A stretch of 64,000 bases of DNA from Aspidapion aeneum (GCA_963576565.1 OY755039.1:84999289-85063288), one strand, 5' to 3'. Positions 44,934-56,029 are shown, counted from the stretch's first letter. Notes: generated from the letters alone by a model not told the origin. Translations and numbers: made by a program.

Positions 44934-47900
44934 AACTAGTCAACGCAGAGGGGCGGGTGTTGGCTAATGGGAATTTAGCCCCCAAAATTTACTCTATCAA
45001 GAGCTTAAAACATACTGCTGACAGTCTTAACATCGATGGACTTATTAATGGAAGAAAAGTTAATATAACAGTAGACACTGGTGCTGCCATATCATTGCTT
45101 AAGTTCAAAATTGCAACGAGATATAAAATTCGACCAACAGAAAAGAAAATAACACTTAAGACTGTGACTGGAGAATCCGCCGACGTGTTGGGGCAGACAG
45201 ACATAGACCTACAGCTGGGGAGGTTGAAGATTCGCCACTCGGTATTAGTTGCAGACATAGAAGACGAATTTATTTTGGGAATGGACCTGATAAGTAAACA
45301 TGGATTTGCGTTTGATAATAAACTTAATACCCTAAGATTTGGGAACGAAGAGTTCATTTTGTCAAATAGTCACATCAATAAAGAACCAATTAAGGTGGTG
45401 GCAGTATGCACAACAATACTAGTCGGTAACAGTGAGACCATAATTTTTGGGAGGCTGGAAAGTAAAACATCAAGCTGCGTCGGACTCATAAGCCAACAAA
45501 ACACACCCAACACCTACCTCGTTGCAAAATCACTAGTTAAAACCGATAAAGACATCCCGATTAGAGTCGCCAATATTTTCCCAAATAGTGTCAAAATTAA
45601 TAAGGGGGAGGTGGTAGCATTATTTGAACCAGTACAGAAAGTAACAAGATGTGAAGAGCCAACTTCCGAGGATACAAGCAAGTTACCAATGGAGGTACTT
45701 CAGCAATTTGAGTCAACTTGGCAACATCTCACTCCAGAAGAATTTAGTAAAGCGAGAGAGTTTATAGAAGAACAAAGTAATATCTTCGAAACTAGGAGTA
45801 GTTCGGGACGCACAAACCTTATTCAACATGCTATCAACACTGGCGATGCCCAACCGATAAGACAACCCCCAAGAAGACTACCAATGGCCAAGCAAGAAGA
45901 AGTTCACAATCTCATTAATAAAATGCTCAGCGACGGGGTTATTGAAGAGTCATCAAGTCCTTGGTCATCTCCTGTGGTGTTGGTCACTAAAAAGGATGGA
46001 AGTACTAGATTTTGTGTCGACTACATGAAACTTAACGATGTGACCAAGAAAGATAGTTACCCACTGCCAAGAATAGATGACACATTAACAACGTTGGCAG
46101 GATCATATTGGTTTTCTACTCTTGACCTGAAAAGTGGGTATTGGCAAGTAGGAATCTTTGAAAGAGATAAAGAGAAGACTGCATTCTCTGCTGGAAGTGG
46201 ACTTTATCAGTTTAATGTGATGCCATTTGGCCTGTGCAATGCCCCAGCTACATTTGAAAGACTAATGGAAGTCGTTCTACGAGGCCTTACTTGGAAAACC
46301 TGCCTAGTCTATTTAGATGATGTCATAGTAATGGGGAAATCATTTCAAGAACATCTAGATAATTTACGAGAGGTATTCTCAAGAATCATGAACGCAAATC
46401 TTAAATTGAATTCAAAGAAATGTTTTCTGTTCCAAGAAAAAGTTGAGTTCCTGGGTCACGTCGTTTCCCGAGAAGGCATCCATACCGACGAAAAGAAGTT
46501 ACAAGCAATAAAAGAATGGCCTCAACCTCGTGACAAACATGAATTGAGAAGCTTTTTGGGTCTGTGTACATACTACAGACGATTTGTAGAAGGATTCGCC
46601 AAAATAGCGTCTCCATTACATAGACTTACAGAAGATAAAGCTTCTTACAAATGGAATACCGAATGTGACCAAGCATTTAGAAGACTAAAAGCAGCATTAT
46701 GTTCTAGTCCGATTCTTGCATATCCCATTCCAAAAGGAAAATTCATATTAGATACTGATGCGAGCAACGATGGCATAGGAGCAGTATTCTCCCAAGTACA
46801 AGATGGAGAAGAATGGGTCATCGAATTTTTCAGCAAGAAGCTATCCAAACCAGAGAGAAATTATTGTGTTACTAGAAAGGAGCTCCTAGCCATAGTTAAA
46901 TCCGTAGATCACTTTCACAAATATCTCTACGGACAAGAGTTTCTGATTAGAACGGATCATGCTGCGTTACAGTGGCTCATGAAAATGAAACAACCTGAGG
47001 GGCAAGTCGCGAGATGGATAGAAAAGCTACAACAATACCATTATCAAATTAAGCACCGAGCGGGAAGGGTGCATAATAATGCGGATGCATTGTCCAGAAG
47101 ACCTTGCCCTGAGGATTGTAAACATTGCAGGAAAATTGACCAGAAAGAAGGAATTACCTACGTGCGCCAGATAAAGTTAGAACCAGATGAAGAATGGATG
47201 TCGGCTTCGATTAGAACCACACAACTTAACGACAAAGATGTAGGACCTATCTTGCGATTGAAAGAAGATAACAAGCCACGACCATCATGGCAAGATATCG
47301 CAAACCAAGGGGTGATATTCAAATCACTGTGGGCACAATGGGATTCACTGATAGTAGAGGAAAACATCCTTAAACGTGCCTGGGAAAGTGCCGATGGCCT
47401 TACTGTGGTTAATCAAGTAGTGGTTCCTAGGAGCATGGTAGACAATATAGTGGCCGAATGCCATGGTGGAAAATCAGGCGCGCACCTAGGCATAAATAAA
47501 ACCATGGACAAAATTCGAAACCGATTTTATTGGGTCAATTACTTTCAAGATGTGAAAAACTGGTGCCGCCGATGTTCGACTTGTGCAGCCAGCCAAGGTC
47601 CCAAAACAAGGTCCAGAGGTCAAATGAAACAATATAACGTAGGTCTGCCATTCGAACGCATTGCTATTGATGTGGCCGGACCGTTTCCAGAAACTAAAAA
47701 GGGCAACAAATACATCCTTGTTGTCATGGATTACTTTAGCAAATGGCCAGAAGTTTTTGCTTTGCCTAACCAAGAGGCCGCTACAGTTGCAGAAGTTCTG
47801 GTAAATGATGTTTTCAGCCGATTTGGCATTCCTTTGGAACTACATTCAGATCAAGGAAGAAACTTTGAATCAAAGCTCTTCCAGAATCTCTGTGACCTTT

Positions 47901-48514
47901 TAGGAATACATAAAACACGGACTACGGCTTTACATCCGCAGTCAGATGGCATGGTTGAAAGATTTAATAAAACAATAGAAGAACATCTTTGCAAAGTTGT
48001 TGATGAGCACCAAACAGATTGGGACCAATATATTCCATTGTTTTTGATGGCCTATAGAACCGCCATTCACAATACGACAGGAGCTACTCCATCTAGTATC
48101 CTGTTTGGTAGAGAACTGCGTTTACCATGTGATATCATGTTTGGTTCACCTGAAGAAGCACACTTAGAGGTTAATGACTATGTCGAACGTTTAAGGCAAA
48201 AGCTGCACGATATCCATGAAGTGGTTAGAGAGCGAATAGAAATAGCCAGTGACCGCATGAAAGCGAGATATGACCTGAAAGCAAACTCTTCAGGGTTCAA
48301 AGAGAATGATCAAGTCTGGCTATACAATCCTCAACGCAAGAAAGGAAGATCACCTAAGTTGACACCACCATGGGAAGGGCCTTATAAAGTTGTTAAGAGA
48401 ATTAATGATGTAGTCTACCGAATCCAGAGAAGCCCGAAGTCCAAGATGAAAGTTGTTCATCTAGACAGACTAAAACCTTACCTGGGAAATGTTGATCGAG
48501 ACGATCAAAACTGA
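44822..48514 (+). CDS. pol: Gypsy Pol polyprotein: protease, RT, RNase H, integrase
   Basis: An uninterrupted frame of 1230 codons. It overlaps gag from 44822 to 44933 in the -1 frame, and its first codon is not ATG, as expected for a Gag-Pol fusion. Residues counted from 44822: protease DTGA at 85-88; RT with LDLKSGYWQV near 434 and YLDD at 497-500; RNase H with ILDTDASNDG near 640, KELLAIV and RTDHAAL; integrase with an HHCC zinc region (HLGINKTMDKIRNRFYW ... CRRCSTC), then Asp950, Asp1010 and Glu1046, a D-x59-D-x35-E pattern; a GPY-type module (PPWEGPYKVVKR) and the end VVHLDRLKPYLGN. All catalytic residues checked are present. Pol itself looks intact although gag has a stop. Confidence 0.92.
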   Translation: MFQMRTYRAYSTRLSCPNEVSLTIYWDRVPKKRSGKLKLVNAEGRVLANGNLAPKIYSIKSLKHTADSLNIDGLINGRKVNITVDTGAAISLLKFKIATRYKIRPTEKKITLKTVTGESADVLGQTDIDLQLGRLKIRHSVLVADIEDEFILGMDLISKHGFAFDNKLNTLRFGNEEFILSNSHINKEPIKVVAVCTTILVGNSETIIFGRLESKTSSCVGLISQQNTPNTYLVAKSLVKTDKDIPIRVANIFPNSVKINKGEVVALFEPVQKVTRCEEPTSEDTSKLPMEVLQQFESTWQHLTPEEFSKAREFIEEQSNIFETRSSSGRTNLIQHAINTGDAQPIRQPPRRLPMAKQEEVHNLINKMLSDGVIEESSSPWSSPVVLVTKKDGSTRFCVDYMKLNDVTKKDSYPLPRIDDTLTTLAGSYWFSTLDLKSGYWQVGIFERDKEKTAFSAGSGLYQFNVMPFGLCNAPATFERLMEVVLRGLTWKTCLVYLDDVIVMGKSFQEHLDNLREVFSRIMNANLKLNSKKCFLFQEKVEFLGHVVSREGIHTDEKKLQAIKEWPQPRDKHELRSFLGLCTYYRRFVEGFAKIASPLHRLTEDKASYKWNTECDQAFRRLKAALCSSPILAYPIPKGKFILDTDASNDGIGAVFSQVQDGEEWVIEFFSKKLSKPERNYCVTRKELLAIVKSVDHFHKYLYGQEFLIRTDHAALQWLMKMKQPEGQVARWIEKLQQYHYQIKHRAGRVHNNADALSRRPCPEDCKHCRKIDQKEGITYVRQIKLEPDEEWMSASIRTTQLNDKDVGPILRLKEDNKPRPSWQDIANQGVIFKSLWAQWDSLIVEENILKRAWESADGLTVVNQVVVPRSMVDNIVAECHGGKSGAHLGINKTMDKIRNRFYWVNYFQDVKNWCRRCSTCAASQGPKTRSRGQMKQYNVGLPFERIAIDVAGPFPETKKGNKYILVVMDYFSKWPEVFALPNQEAATVAEVLVNDVFSRFGIPLELHSDQGRNFESKLFQNLCDLLGIHKTRTTALHPQSDGMVERFNKTIEEHLCKVVDEHQTDWDQYIPLFLMAYRTAIHNTTGATPSSILFGRELRLPCDIMFGSPEEAHLEVNDYVERLRQKLHDIHEVVRERIEIASDRMKARYDLKANSSGFKENDQVWLYNPQRKKGRSPKLTPPWEGPYKVVKRINDVVYRIQRSPKSKMKVVHLDRLKPYLGNVDRDDQN

Positions 48515-48526
48515 AGAGGAGGATAG

Positions 48527-48913
48527 TGTTACAAATTTAAGTTATTTAAATTTTATAATTGGAATTTATTTAGGTTTAGTGTAGTATTAGGTTGATTTCT
48601 TAGTCTAGGTTTTAGTTGCGTTATCTGTGACTTGCGGTCCAAATAATACTAGAACTTTCCGGACGTCGTAGGCTGCCGGAAAGTTCGAGAGAGATGGACG
48701 ATCCTATATATAGGGCCTGGGTCGTGCACCAGTTAGTCAGTCACAGATAACATGCTGAGGTGGTCGTGAGATATTAACACGAAGTTAATAGACCGATTAT
48801 AGTGGTGAATTATGAAGTTTAAGTGCGTGTTTTTGTACATAATTGGTGAAAATAAATTGACGTATCGTTTTCAACAATTGCGAGTTTTAATTTGTCGTTG
48901 TGAACCCGTAACA
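48527..48913 (+). repeat. 3' LTR of the Gypsy element
   Basis: 387 bp. It lacks the 17-18 bp present near 42470 in the 5' LTR, has a 3-bp loss near 48812, a 1-bp gain near 48757 and several substitutions. It keeps both HSE-like motifs. Confidence 0.92.
48652..48741 (+). promoter_or_regulatory. Copy of the HSE/TATA/initiator block in the 3' LTR
   Basis: GAACTTTCCGGA at 48652-48663, GAAAGTTCGAGA at 48679-48690, TATATATA at 48705-48712 and TCAGT at 48737-48741. All four are conserved against the 5' LTR despite indels elsewhere. If active, it would drive transcription into the flank to the right. Confidence 0.6.
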
Positions 48914-48924
48914 ATACATTTATA

Positions 48925-49233
48925 AAGGCCGCTTGACATGGTGCATGACGCGCTGCAAATATTTGCAAGCAAAAAATTTCGGTCAAATTGTTGCCTGCAA
49001 AAAATCTTCTTTTCGTTTGACATTATGCATGGCCATGCATGGATTCCCCAGATTCTAGGTAAAAATTCCCCAGTTTGCATGCAAGTACAGTTTGCATGCA
49101 AAAAAATGGTACCGGATCAATAAAAATGGATTGCCTCCAACAATCAGCTGGATTTGTACTGCGCATGCACCTGGGCAAAATTTCATGCATTTGCCTGCAA
49201 ATTTTATTGTCAGGCACCATGTCAAGCGGCCTT
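48925..49233. mobile_element. MITE with AAGGCCGCTTGACATGGTGC ends
   Basis: 309 bp. The first 20 bases are matched in inverse at the end, which closes GTCAAGCGGCCTT. Looser inverted pairing continues inward. The interior has repeated TGCATGC and TTGCATGCAA motifs. GGCC-type ends resemble Harbinger-like MITEs, but the flanking TSD is unclear. Frames on both strands are artefacts of the symmetry. Confidence 0.65.
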
Positions 49234-49501
49234 AAGAAAATTAATAAAGACAAAATTGAGAAGGCAATTGTATAATCTGTAAAACAATGGTTGAAACCAA
49301 AACATATTTTTTGGGGAATTGCTTAACCGATTTAAACGATTTTTATGTTTGCGAGGCGCAAAAAGAGCTTCTTCTACATATCGAGGGTCCAAGTGCAGTT
49401 CCTCGCAAGTGCATTTTTAAAAACTTTCAAGAGAAGCGAAAAACTGCAGTTAACTGCAATGAGAGATGATTTTTTTAAAACTTTTACTAAGAAAAGTATT
49501 G
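49234..49501. other. Flank carrying one half of an inverted repeat
   Basis: About 49370-49422 (ATATCGAGGGTCCAAGTGCA ...) is repeated in inverse at about 50298-50345. The hairpin-bounded element copy 2 lies between them, so it probably inserted into a TIR or palindromic repeat. Confidence 0.5.
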
Positions 49502-50204
49502 GCTCACACTACTACTATACTATAGTAGTGTGAGCTATGGTAATCCTAATTTTTTCGAAAAAAAAAAAAGTTGCTCCGATTTTAAAAATTTTTATATATC
49601 TTTGCGTTTCAGATGATTTTGAAACTTTTTTGTCTCGTATGTCTGTCTGTAACGACCAACGCGCATAACTCAAAAACCGGATGCTCGATTTGAATTAAAT
49701 TTGGTACCTAGGCTGGGTCTTGGGTCGTGATGGTCTCATTTAAAAATGAACAAAATCGACCGAACGGAAGCCAAATAAAAGGGTGGGGGTAGATTTCAAA
49801 AATTAAAGTTTATGTGAAAATATGGCGTGTGTGATATGAAACGAAAGGTAAATGAGCCTAAAGTTAAACAAAATACATTTTAGTATATTTAAATAAAAAG
49901 GGTGGGGGTAGATTTCAAAAATAAGAATTTCAGTAAAAATATGGCGTGTGTGATATCAAACGAAAGGTAATTGAGTCAGGAGTTAAACAAAATACATTTT
50001 AGTTTTTTTTAAAGGGTGGGGGTAGATTTCAAAAATTACAATTTAAGTCAAAACATGGCTTGTGTGGTATCAAACGAAAGGTAATTGAGTCTTAAGTTAA
50101 ATAAAATATATTTCAGTTTCTAGTTATATTAGCTTAAACATACTTTATACCTATAGTACCTAGTGTGAGCTTAAGTGCCCATATATTGGCAGAGTATTTT
50201 TTTT
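49502..50204 (+). mobile_element. Hairpin-bounded repeat element, copy 2
   Basis: Begins with a near-perfect hairpin at 49502-49535 (CTCACACTACTA ... TAGTAGTGTGAG). Then come TTTTTTCGAAAAA, CGTTTCAGATGATTTTGAAA, a short CTGT tract, GTAACGACCAACGCGCATAA, three tandem units of about 110 bp (49785-50110), and the closing hairpin (about 50127-50172) with the CATATATTGGCAGAGTATTT end. Confidence 0.65.
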
Positions 50205-50448
50205 AGTGTTAGAATTTTTTCACAACCTCAAGTGCTTCTCATTAGATGGTGTCACCTGTCACGATCATAATAATGCCGAAAAGCCAAAATCAAAAAAAAA
50301 ATCACTTACGAGGTATTGCACTTGAACCCTCGATATTTAAAAAATAATCGAATTAATTTGCGGAACATAAAAAGAAACGAGCCAATTTAAAGGGTCAAGT
50401 TCAAGTCTGTCCGCCATCTTAGATTTTAAGGTGGCGGACAAAAATAGA
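50205..50448. other. Flank with inverse partner of 49370-49422
   Basis: CCGCCATCTTAGATTTTAAG at about 50411 resembles the palindrome arms at 19365-19594. No coding region. Confidence 0.4.
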
Positions 50449-51010
50449 GTCGGACCTCTTTAACACGAACCTCTATAACTTGGACCTCTCTAAAACTCGA
50501 TCCTTTTAAGTGGTCCCTGCACTTTTTATATTTATTTGAACCTCTTTAACTCGAATTTTTTTAACTCGAACTCTCCATAACTCGAACTATTTTGTTTGTC
50601 CCTTTAAGATCGAGTTATAGAGGTTTGACTGTATATTTGCTTTAAAGTTTTTCAAAGTACGCTTTGCTTTATTAAAACTGGTGGTATAGCTCGAAATTTA
50701 TAACAAAAATCATTTTGGCCTATCCGAACTTACCACATTTGAAATAAGTAATAATTTAGTTTTATTTTTGGGTCCACCCAATTTTTAGGACCAAAATCGA
50801 TGATGTTCGATTGCGATTTCACTGTTTAAAAGACAAACTTTTTGTTTTTTTAGAATTGTAAAGTCAAATAAAGTTTTAAATCTTCTTTTGGAAAAAACTC
50901 CTTGGCGAGTAAAAATAGTTTTTTTGATAAGAAACTCCAGTCAGCAACTGCTTTCTGGAAAAATTTAAATTTTAATTAAAAGTTACTTAAAGGTGTTAAT
51001 AAGTGGGATA
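50449..51010. repeat. Decayed pogo-like MITE plus flank, duplicated at 54395-54855
   Basis: The first 180 bp is a pogo/Tigger-like MITE (GTCGGACCTCT ... AGAGGTTTGACTG). The next about 370 bp, from TATATTTGCTTTAAAGTTTT on, also occurs almost unchanged after the MITE at 54395-54508. Both therefore share MITE and flank and form a direct repeat around 51.0-54.4 kb. Confidence 0.7.
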
Positions 51011-51065
51011 TCTACTTTATAATGTTTTAATAAAACCATTCAAATTTTATATATGAGAACTTTTT

Positions 51066-51660
51066 AGCTCACACTACTACTATATAAGTAGTGTGAGCTA
51101 TGGTGATCCTAATTTTTTCGAGAAAAAAAAAGTTGCTCCGATTTCAAAAATTTTTATATATCTTTGCGTTTCAGATGATTTTGAAACTTTTTTGTTTTGC
51201 TGTCTGTCTGTCTGTCTGTATGTCTGTCTGTAACGACCAACCCGCATAACTCAAAAACCGCTTGTCCGATTTTAATCAAATTTGGTACCTAAGTTGGGTC
51301 TTGGGCCGTGATGGTCCCGTTTAAAAATGAACAAAATCCACCGAACGCAAGCCAAATAAAATGGTGGGGGTAGATTCCAAAAAATTAGAGTTTATGTGAA
51401 AATATGGCGTGTGTGATATCAAACGAAAGGTAATTAAGTCTGGAGTTAAACAAAATGAATTTTAGTTTATTTAAAAAAAAGGGTGAGGGTAGATGTCAAA
51501 AATTGGAGTTTAAGTCAAGACATGGCTTGTGTGGTATCAAACGAAAGGTAATTGAGTCTGCATTTGAATAAAATATATTTTAGTTTTTGATTATATTAGC
51601 TCAAACTATAACTATAGTACCTAGTGTGAGCTTAGGTGCCCATAGATTGGCAGAGTATTT
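51066..51660 (+). mobile_element. Hairpin-bounded repeat element, copy 3
   Basis: Same order as copy 2: opening hairpin at 51066-51099, CGTTTCAGATGATTTTGAAA, CTGT tract at about 51200-51232, two to three tandem units, and closing hairpin with CAGAGTATTT at 51651-51660. It abuts directly on the next foldback-family element. Confidence 0.65.
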
Positions 51661-54410
51661 TTACAAGCTTTTATTTAGCTTCAGATGTTCTGTCTAACTA
51701 ACTATCAAATCTTGTGAAGCGTTTTTGACACACTTCCCACCCCTACCCCCACCCCCTTCCATAGAAAAATTTGTTTTTGACACACATCCCGTTATTCGAT
51801 TTGGATGAAATTTGATATACGTATAGTGATCCGATGACAATACAATATTAAGAAAAAAATATCCTCCCACCCCTACCCCCACCCCCCTTCATAGAAAAAT
51901 GAGTTTTTGACACACTTCCCATTATCCGATTTGGTTGAAATTTGGTATTCACATAGTGGTCCGATGACAATACAACATTTAAAAAAATATATTCTCCCAC
52001 CCCTACCCCCACCCCCTTCCATAGAAAATACATTTTTGACACCCTTCCCATTATCCGATTTGGATGAAATTTGGTATTCACATAGTGGTCCGATGACAAT
52101 ACAACATTAAAAAAATATATCCTCCCACTCCTACCCCCACCCCCATCTATAGAAAAATGCGTTTTTGACACACTTCCCATTATCCGATTTGGATGAAATT
52201 TGGTATACATATAGTGGTCCGATGACAATACAACAATAATGAGAAAATGTTCTCCCACCCCTACCCCCCCACCCCTTCCATAAAAAATGCGTTTTTGACA
52301 CACCACCTCAAATGACTTTTATAAAATTTGGTATATGCATAAAGGTCCGATGGCAATACAGCCCAAACAAAAAATATATTTCTACCTCTACCCCCACCCT
52401 CTCCTTTCCCCAATAGAAAAATGAGTTTCCAAACAACTCACGATCAGCGATTTCATTATAATCTTGAATAAACTCTTCTGTTCTGTTATTGAACAAATAT
52501 TTTCATTTAATTGAGTAGATAGCTGAGACTAAAAAGTAGAAAATAAATTGGTAAAAAAAAAAATTTTTAAATCACAAGCTTTTATAAAATGCACTAAAAA
52601 TTAAAAAAAATTTTAACATTCTAATATTATCATAATAATAAAAGCGATGGCCGCAAATTAAAGCCTAAGTTAATCTAAAGTTGTGATCTAAACACTTAAA
52701 GAATATTCGACATAGCAGGTCATCAAAGATATGTTTGATGTGTTGCAATGTTATGCCATTGCCATACCTATGTCAGAGAAATGCATGAGCATGAAGTTAG
52801 CGAAGCACCCATCGCAGATCGAATCGGGACTAGGTGGATAATTTGCCGTTAATTAGTCGTGAATTAGTTGTGGAAAAATTAATTTTGTCGCTCTTATTTT
52901 TGACAGTTTTTGAGGGTGCTTCGCTAACTTCATATGAAGTTAGCGAAGCACCCTCGTAAAAATAGCTTTTATTAAAATCGAATATGATGGATAATTTGCC
53001 GCTAATTAGTCGTGAATTAGTTGTGGAAAAATTAATTTTGTCGCTCTTTTTTTTGACCGTTTTTTGAGTGCTTCGCTTAATTCATATAAAGTTAGAGAGG
53101 CACCCAAAAAACACTCAAAACTAAACGCGACAAACTTAATTTTTCAACATATAATTACCGACTAATTAGCGGCAAATTATCCACCATATTCGATTTCGAT
53201 ACGTCATTACTAAAACCATTTTTACGAAGGTGCTTCGCTAACTTTATATGAAGTTAGCGAAGCACCCTCCAAACCGGTCATAAATAAGAGCGAGAAAATT
53301 AATTTTTCCACAACTAATTCACGACTAATTAGCGGCAAATTATCCACCATATTCGATTTTGATAAAAGCTATTTTTACGAGGGTGCTTCGCTAACTTCAT
53401 ATGAAGTTAGCGAAGCACCCAAAAAAAGGGTCAAAAATAAGAGCGACAAAATTAATTTTTCCACAACTAATTCACGACTAATTAGCGGCAAATTATCCAC
53501 CATATTCGATTTTGATAAAAGCCATTTTTATAAGGGTGCTTCGCTAACTTCATATGAAGTTAGCGAAGCACCCTCAAAAACGGTCAAAAATAAGAGCGAC
53601 AAAATTAATTTTTTCACAACTAATTCACGACTAATTAGCGGCAAATTATCCACCATATTCGATTTTGATAAAAGCCATTTTTACAAGGGTGCTTCGCTAA
53701 CTTCATATGAAGTTAGCGAAGCACCCTCAAAAAACGGTCAAAAATAAGAGCGACAAAATTAATTTTTCCACAACTAATTCACGACTAATTAACGGCAAAT
53801 TATCCACCTAGTAGCGGTTCGATTTGCGATGGGTGCCAAAATATGAAGTTAGCGAAGCACTCAAAAAAAGGGTCAAAAATGAGAGCGACGAAATTAATTT
53901 TTCCACAACTAATTCACGACTAATTAGCGGCAAATTATCCACCATATTCGATTTTGATAAAAGCCATTTTTACGAGGGTGCTTCGCTAACTTCATATGAA
54001 GTTAGCGAAGCACCCTCAAAAACGGTCAAAAATAAGAGCGACAAAATTAATTTTTCCACAACTAATTCACGACTAATTAACGGCAAATTATCCACCTAGT
54101 CACGATTCGATCTGCGATGGGTGCTTCGCTAACTTCATGCTTATGAGAAATGCTGTGGTATCTTAGGTCGGGTTGGGTGGGTTTGGTACCTCTGCATTTT
54201 TCTGCTAGATTGATTCTTGCAAATAGTGATATTTAATTGATACGGATATCTTATCGTGCTAACATCGTCAAGATTTCCATCACTCGGCCATCGCTTTTAT
54301 TATTATGATAATATTAGAATGTTAGAAAATTATTTTTTAATTTTTTGTGCATTTTATAAAAGCTTGTGACTTAAAAAAAAATTTTTACCAATTTATTATA
54401 TGTATTTGAA
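51661..54410. mobile_element. Foldback-family copy related to FB-2, interrupted by palindromic array
   Basis: 51661-52310 holds the AGCTTCAGATGTTCTGTCTA spacer and about five tandem units as in FB-2, but no GC-rich tip. 52546-52660 and 54296-54408 are a 112-bp inverted repeat (CACAAGCTTTTATAAAATGC ... GCGATGGCC), which brackets a centre homologous to 61302-61784. The right tandem-repeat arm of FB-2 is missing. The centre is split by the element at 52785-54144. Confidence 0.65.
52785..54144. mobile_element. Palindrome-joined tandem array inside a 9-bp TSD
   Basis: 1360 bp, flanked by GAGAAATGC at 52776-52784 and 54145-54153; the homologous empty site is at 61536-61544. The ends are ATGAGCATGAAGTTAGCGAA and its inverse over 26 bp with one mismatch. 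Inside are about nine units of about 150 bp. Units meet at 40-bp palindromes whose half is GGGTGCTTCGCTAACTTCAT, centred near 52934, 53248, 53402, 53555, 53708 and 53999; others (near 53088 and 53850) are decayed. Unit orientation changes once near 53088. End units carry GATTCGATCTGCGATGGGTG; inner units carry CACCATATTCGATTTTGATA instead. No protein is encoded. Confidence 0.85.
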
Positions 54411-56017
54411 CCTCTTTACTTCGACTCTCTTTAACTAAAACTGCCCATAACTCGAACTGTTTTGGTTGTCCCTTTAGGTTCGAGTTATAGAGGTTCGACT
54501 GTATATTTGCTTTAAAGTTTTTCAAAGTACGCTTTGCTTTATTAAAATTGGTGGTATAGCTCGAAATTTATAACAAAAATCATTTTGGCCCATACGAACT
54601 TACCATATTTGAAATAGGTAATAATTTAGTTTTAATTTTGGGTCCACTCAATTTTTAGGACCAAAATCCGCCACTGATGTTCGATTGCGATTTCACTGTT
54701 TAAAAGACAAACTTTTTGTTTTTTAAGAATTGTAAAGTCAAATAAATTCTTCTGGAAGAAACTCCTTGGCGAGTAACAATAGTTTTTTTGATAAGAAACT
54801 TCAGTCAGCAACTGCTTTCTGGAAAAATTTAAATTTTAATTAAAAGTTACATAGAGGTGAATAAGGAGGATATATTTATTTTAAATTTTAGTATAGGTAG
54901 AATTTTGAAAATATTTTTTGTTAATAGTTTTCAAAAAATATTTGTAATTTTGGAATACCTACTCATTTTAAAATATTGTAAATATTTTTTTTATATATTG
55001 AACCACTTTTTATTAATTTTGAGTTTTGAAAAAGCTAGTAAAAAATTTTTAGAATTTTAATATTATAAGAAAACTATAATTTTAAAATTTTTTATAATTT
55101 TAGTTATTTAAACTTATTCATCCATAAAACTTTATAAAAAATTTTAAAAATATAAATTTTCTTTGAAACATTTTGTACTTTTACAGTTTTACGTCAATTG
55201 GTCATAAAAGTAAGTAAAATAATATTTTTGTTACGTAGACATATTGATATGCTTAACTATTGAATATTGATGGAATTCTTTTTTCCAAGCATATTTCTGT
55301 CTGTATAAAAGAAATTGAGTAATTTTCAAAGGGTGTGCAAAGAGAAATTCATTCGGGGAGGAGTAAACGCATTTCTCAAACTCTTTTGCAGACAGAGCTT
55401 TCTATGACACACGCTATTAAGTCCGTAGCCCTGCCTGCTTTTAACGGATCAAATAGTCGCATTTTTATGTTAACTCTATCACTTTACATTTTCGCGCGGA
55501 AAATTTTACACTTTGGCATTACAGGCAGAGCTTAAATCAATCTACGAGTTTTAGCTTTTTGGATACTTTAACCATGCATATCTCCTTTGTTTTTTTTCTA
55601 TTTATTTTGTAGAATAGATAAAATTAAAAGGTCAAATTTATGCTTTTGTTAAATGTTATAGGATTCATGGGAAATTATTACTTTATGTAAGACAAAAAAC
55701 AACTGCATATGCATAAAATATGAAATATTTAAAAAAAAGGATAGCAGTTTACACTTGGTTACGCCCATTTTTTTAGGATATCCAGACCCACAGCCAACAC
55801 CTGTCCTCTGTGCGCCGCGGTAAAGTTTATGGGGGAAATTTATGACAATTATTGTTTCCCCTTGCGAGGCAATATTTTCTTTCGATAGTTCGATCGAGGG
55901 TAGTTTTACATAAAATATCGTATATTTATACAATAACTAAGTAACGTATATCCTTTTTTTCAAGTTAGTTTTTTTTATAATATTTAATGACGTGTCTACC
56001 ACAAACTAAATTTCCTT
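54411..56017. other. Duplicated flank and interval without gene
   Basis: Up to about 54855 this is the second copy of 50449-51010. Beyond, no coding region is recognised; the frames at 54857-55060 and 55335-55535 have no domain. The extreme AT content at 54850-55200 explains the open frames. Confidence 0.45.
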
Positions 56018-56029
56018 GGCGGCGGATAA

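Larger units (their letters stand above)
42388..48913 (+). mobile_element. Gypsy-type LTR retrotransposon with heat-shock-like promoter motifs
   Basis: A 6526-bp element. LTRs 42388-42792 and 48527-48913 have TGTTAC...GTAACA ends and the 4-bp TSD ATAC (42384-42387, 48914-48917). Leader, gag and pol follow in order protease, RT, RNase H, integrase, which is the Gypsy/Metaviridae order. No envelope frame: pol stops 12 bases before the 3' LTR, with a purine tract AAGAGGAGGATAG between. The LTRs differ by indels totalling 18 bp and several substitutions, so it is older than BEL-1. Confidence 0.93.

Noticed and set aside
44860..44935. Canonical slippery heptamer for gag-pol frameshifting
   Set aside because: GGAAAAC occurs next to the gag stop, but it does not fit the X-XXY-YYZ rule strictly and no stable downstream structure could be judged by eye.
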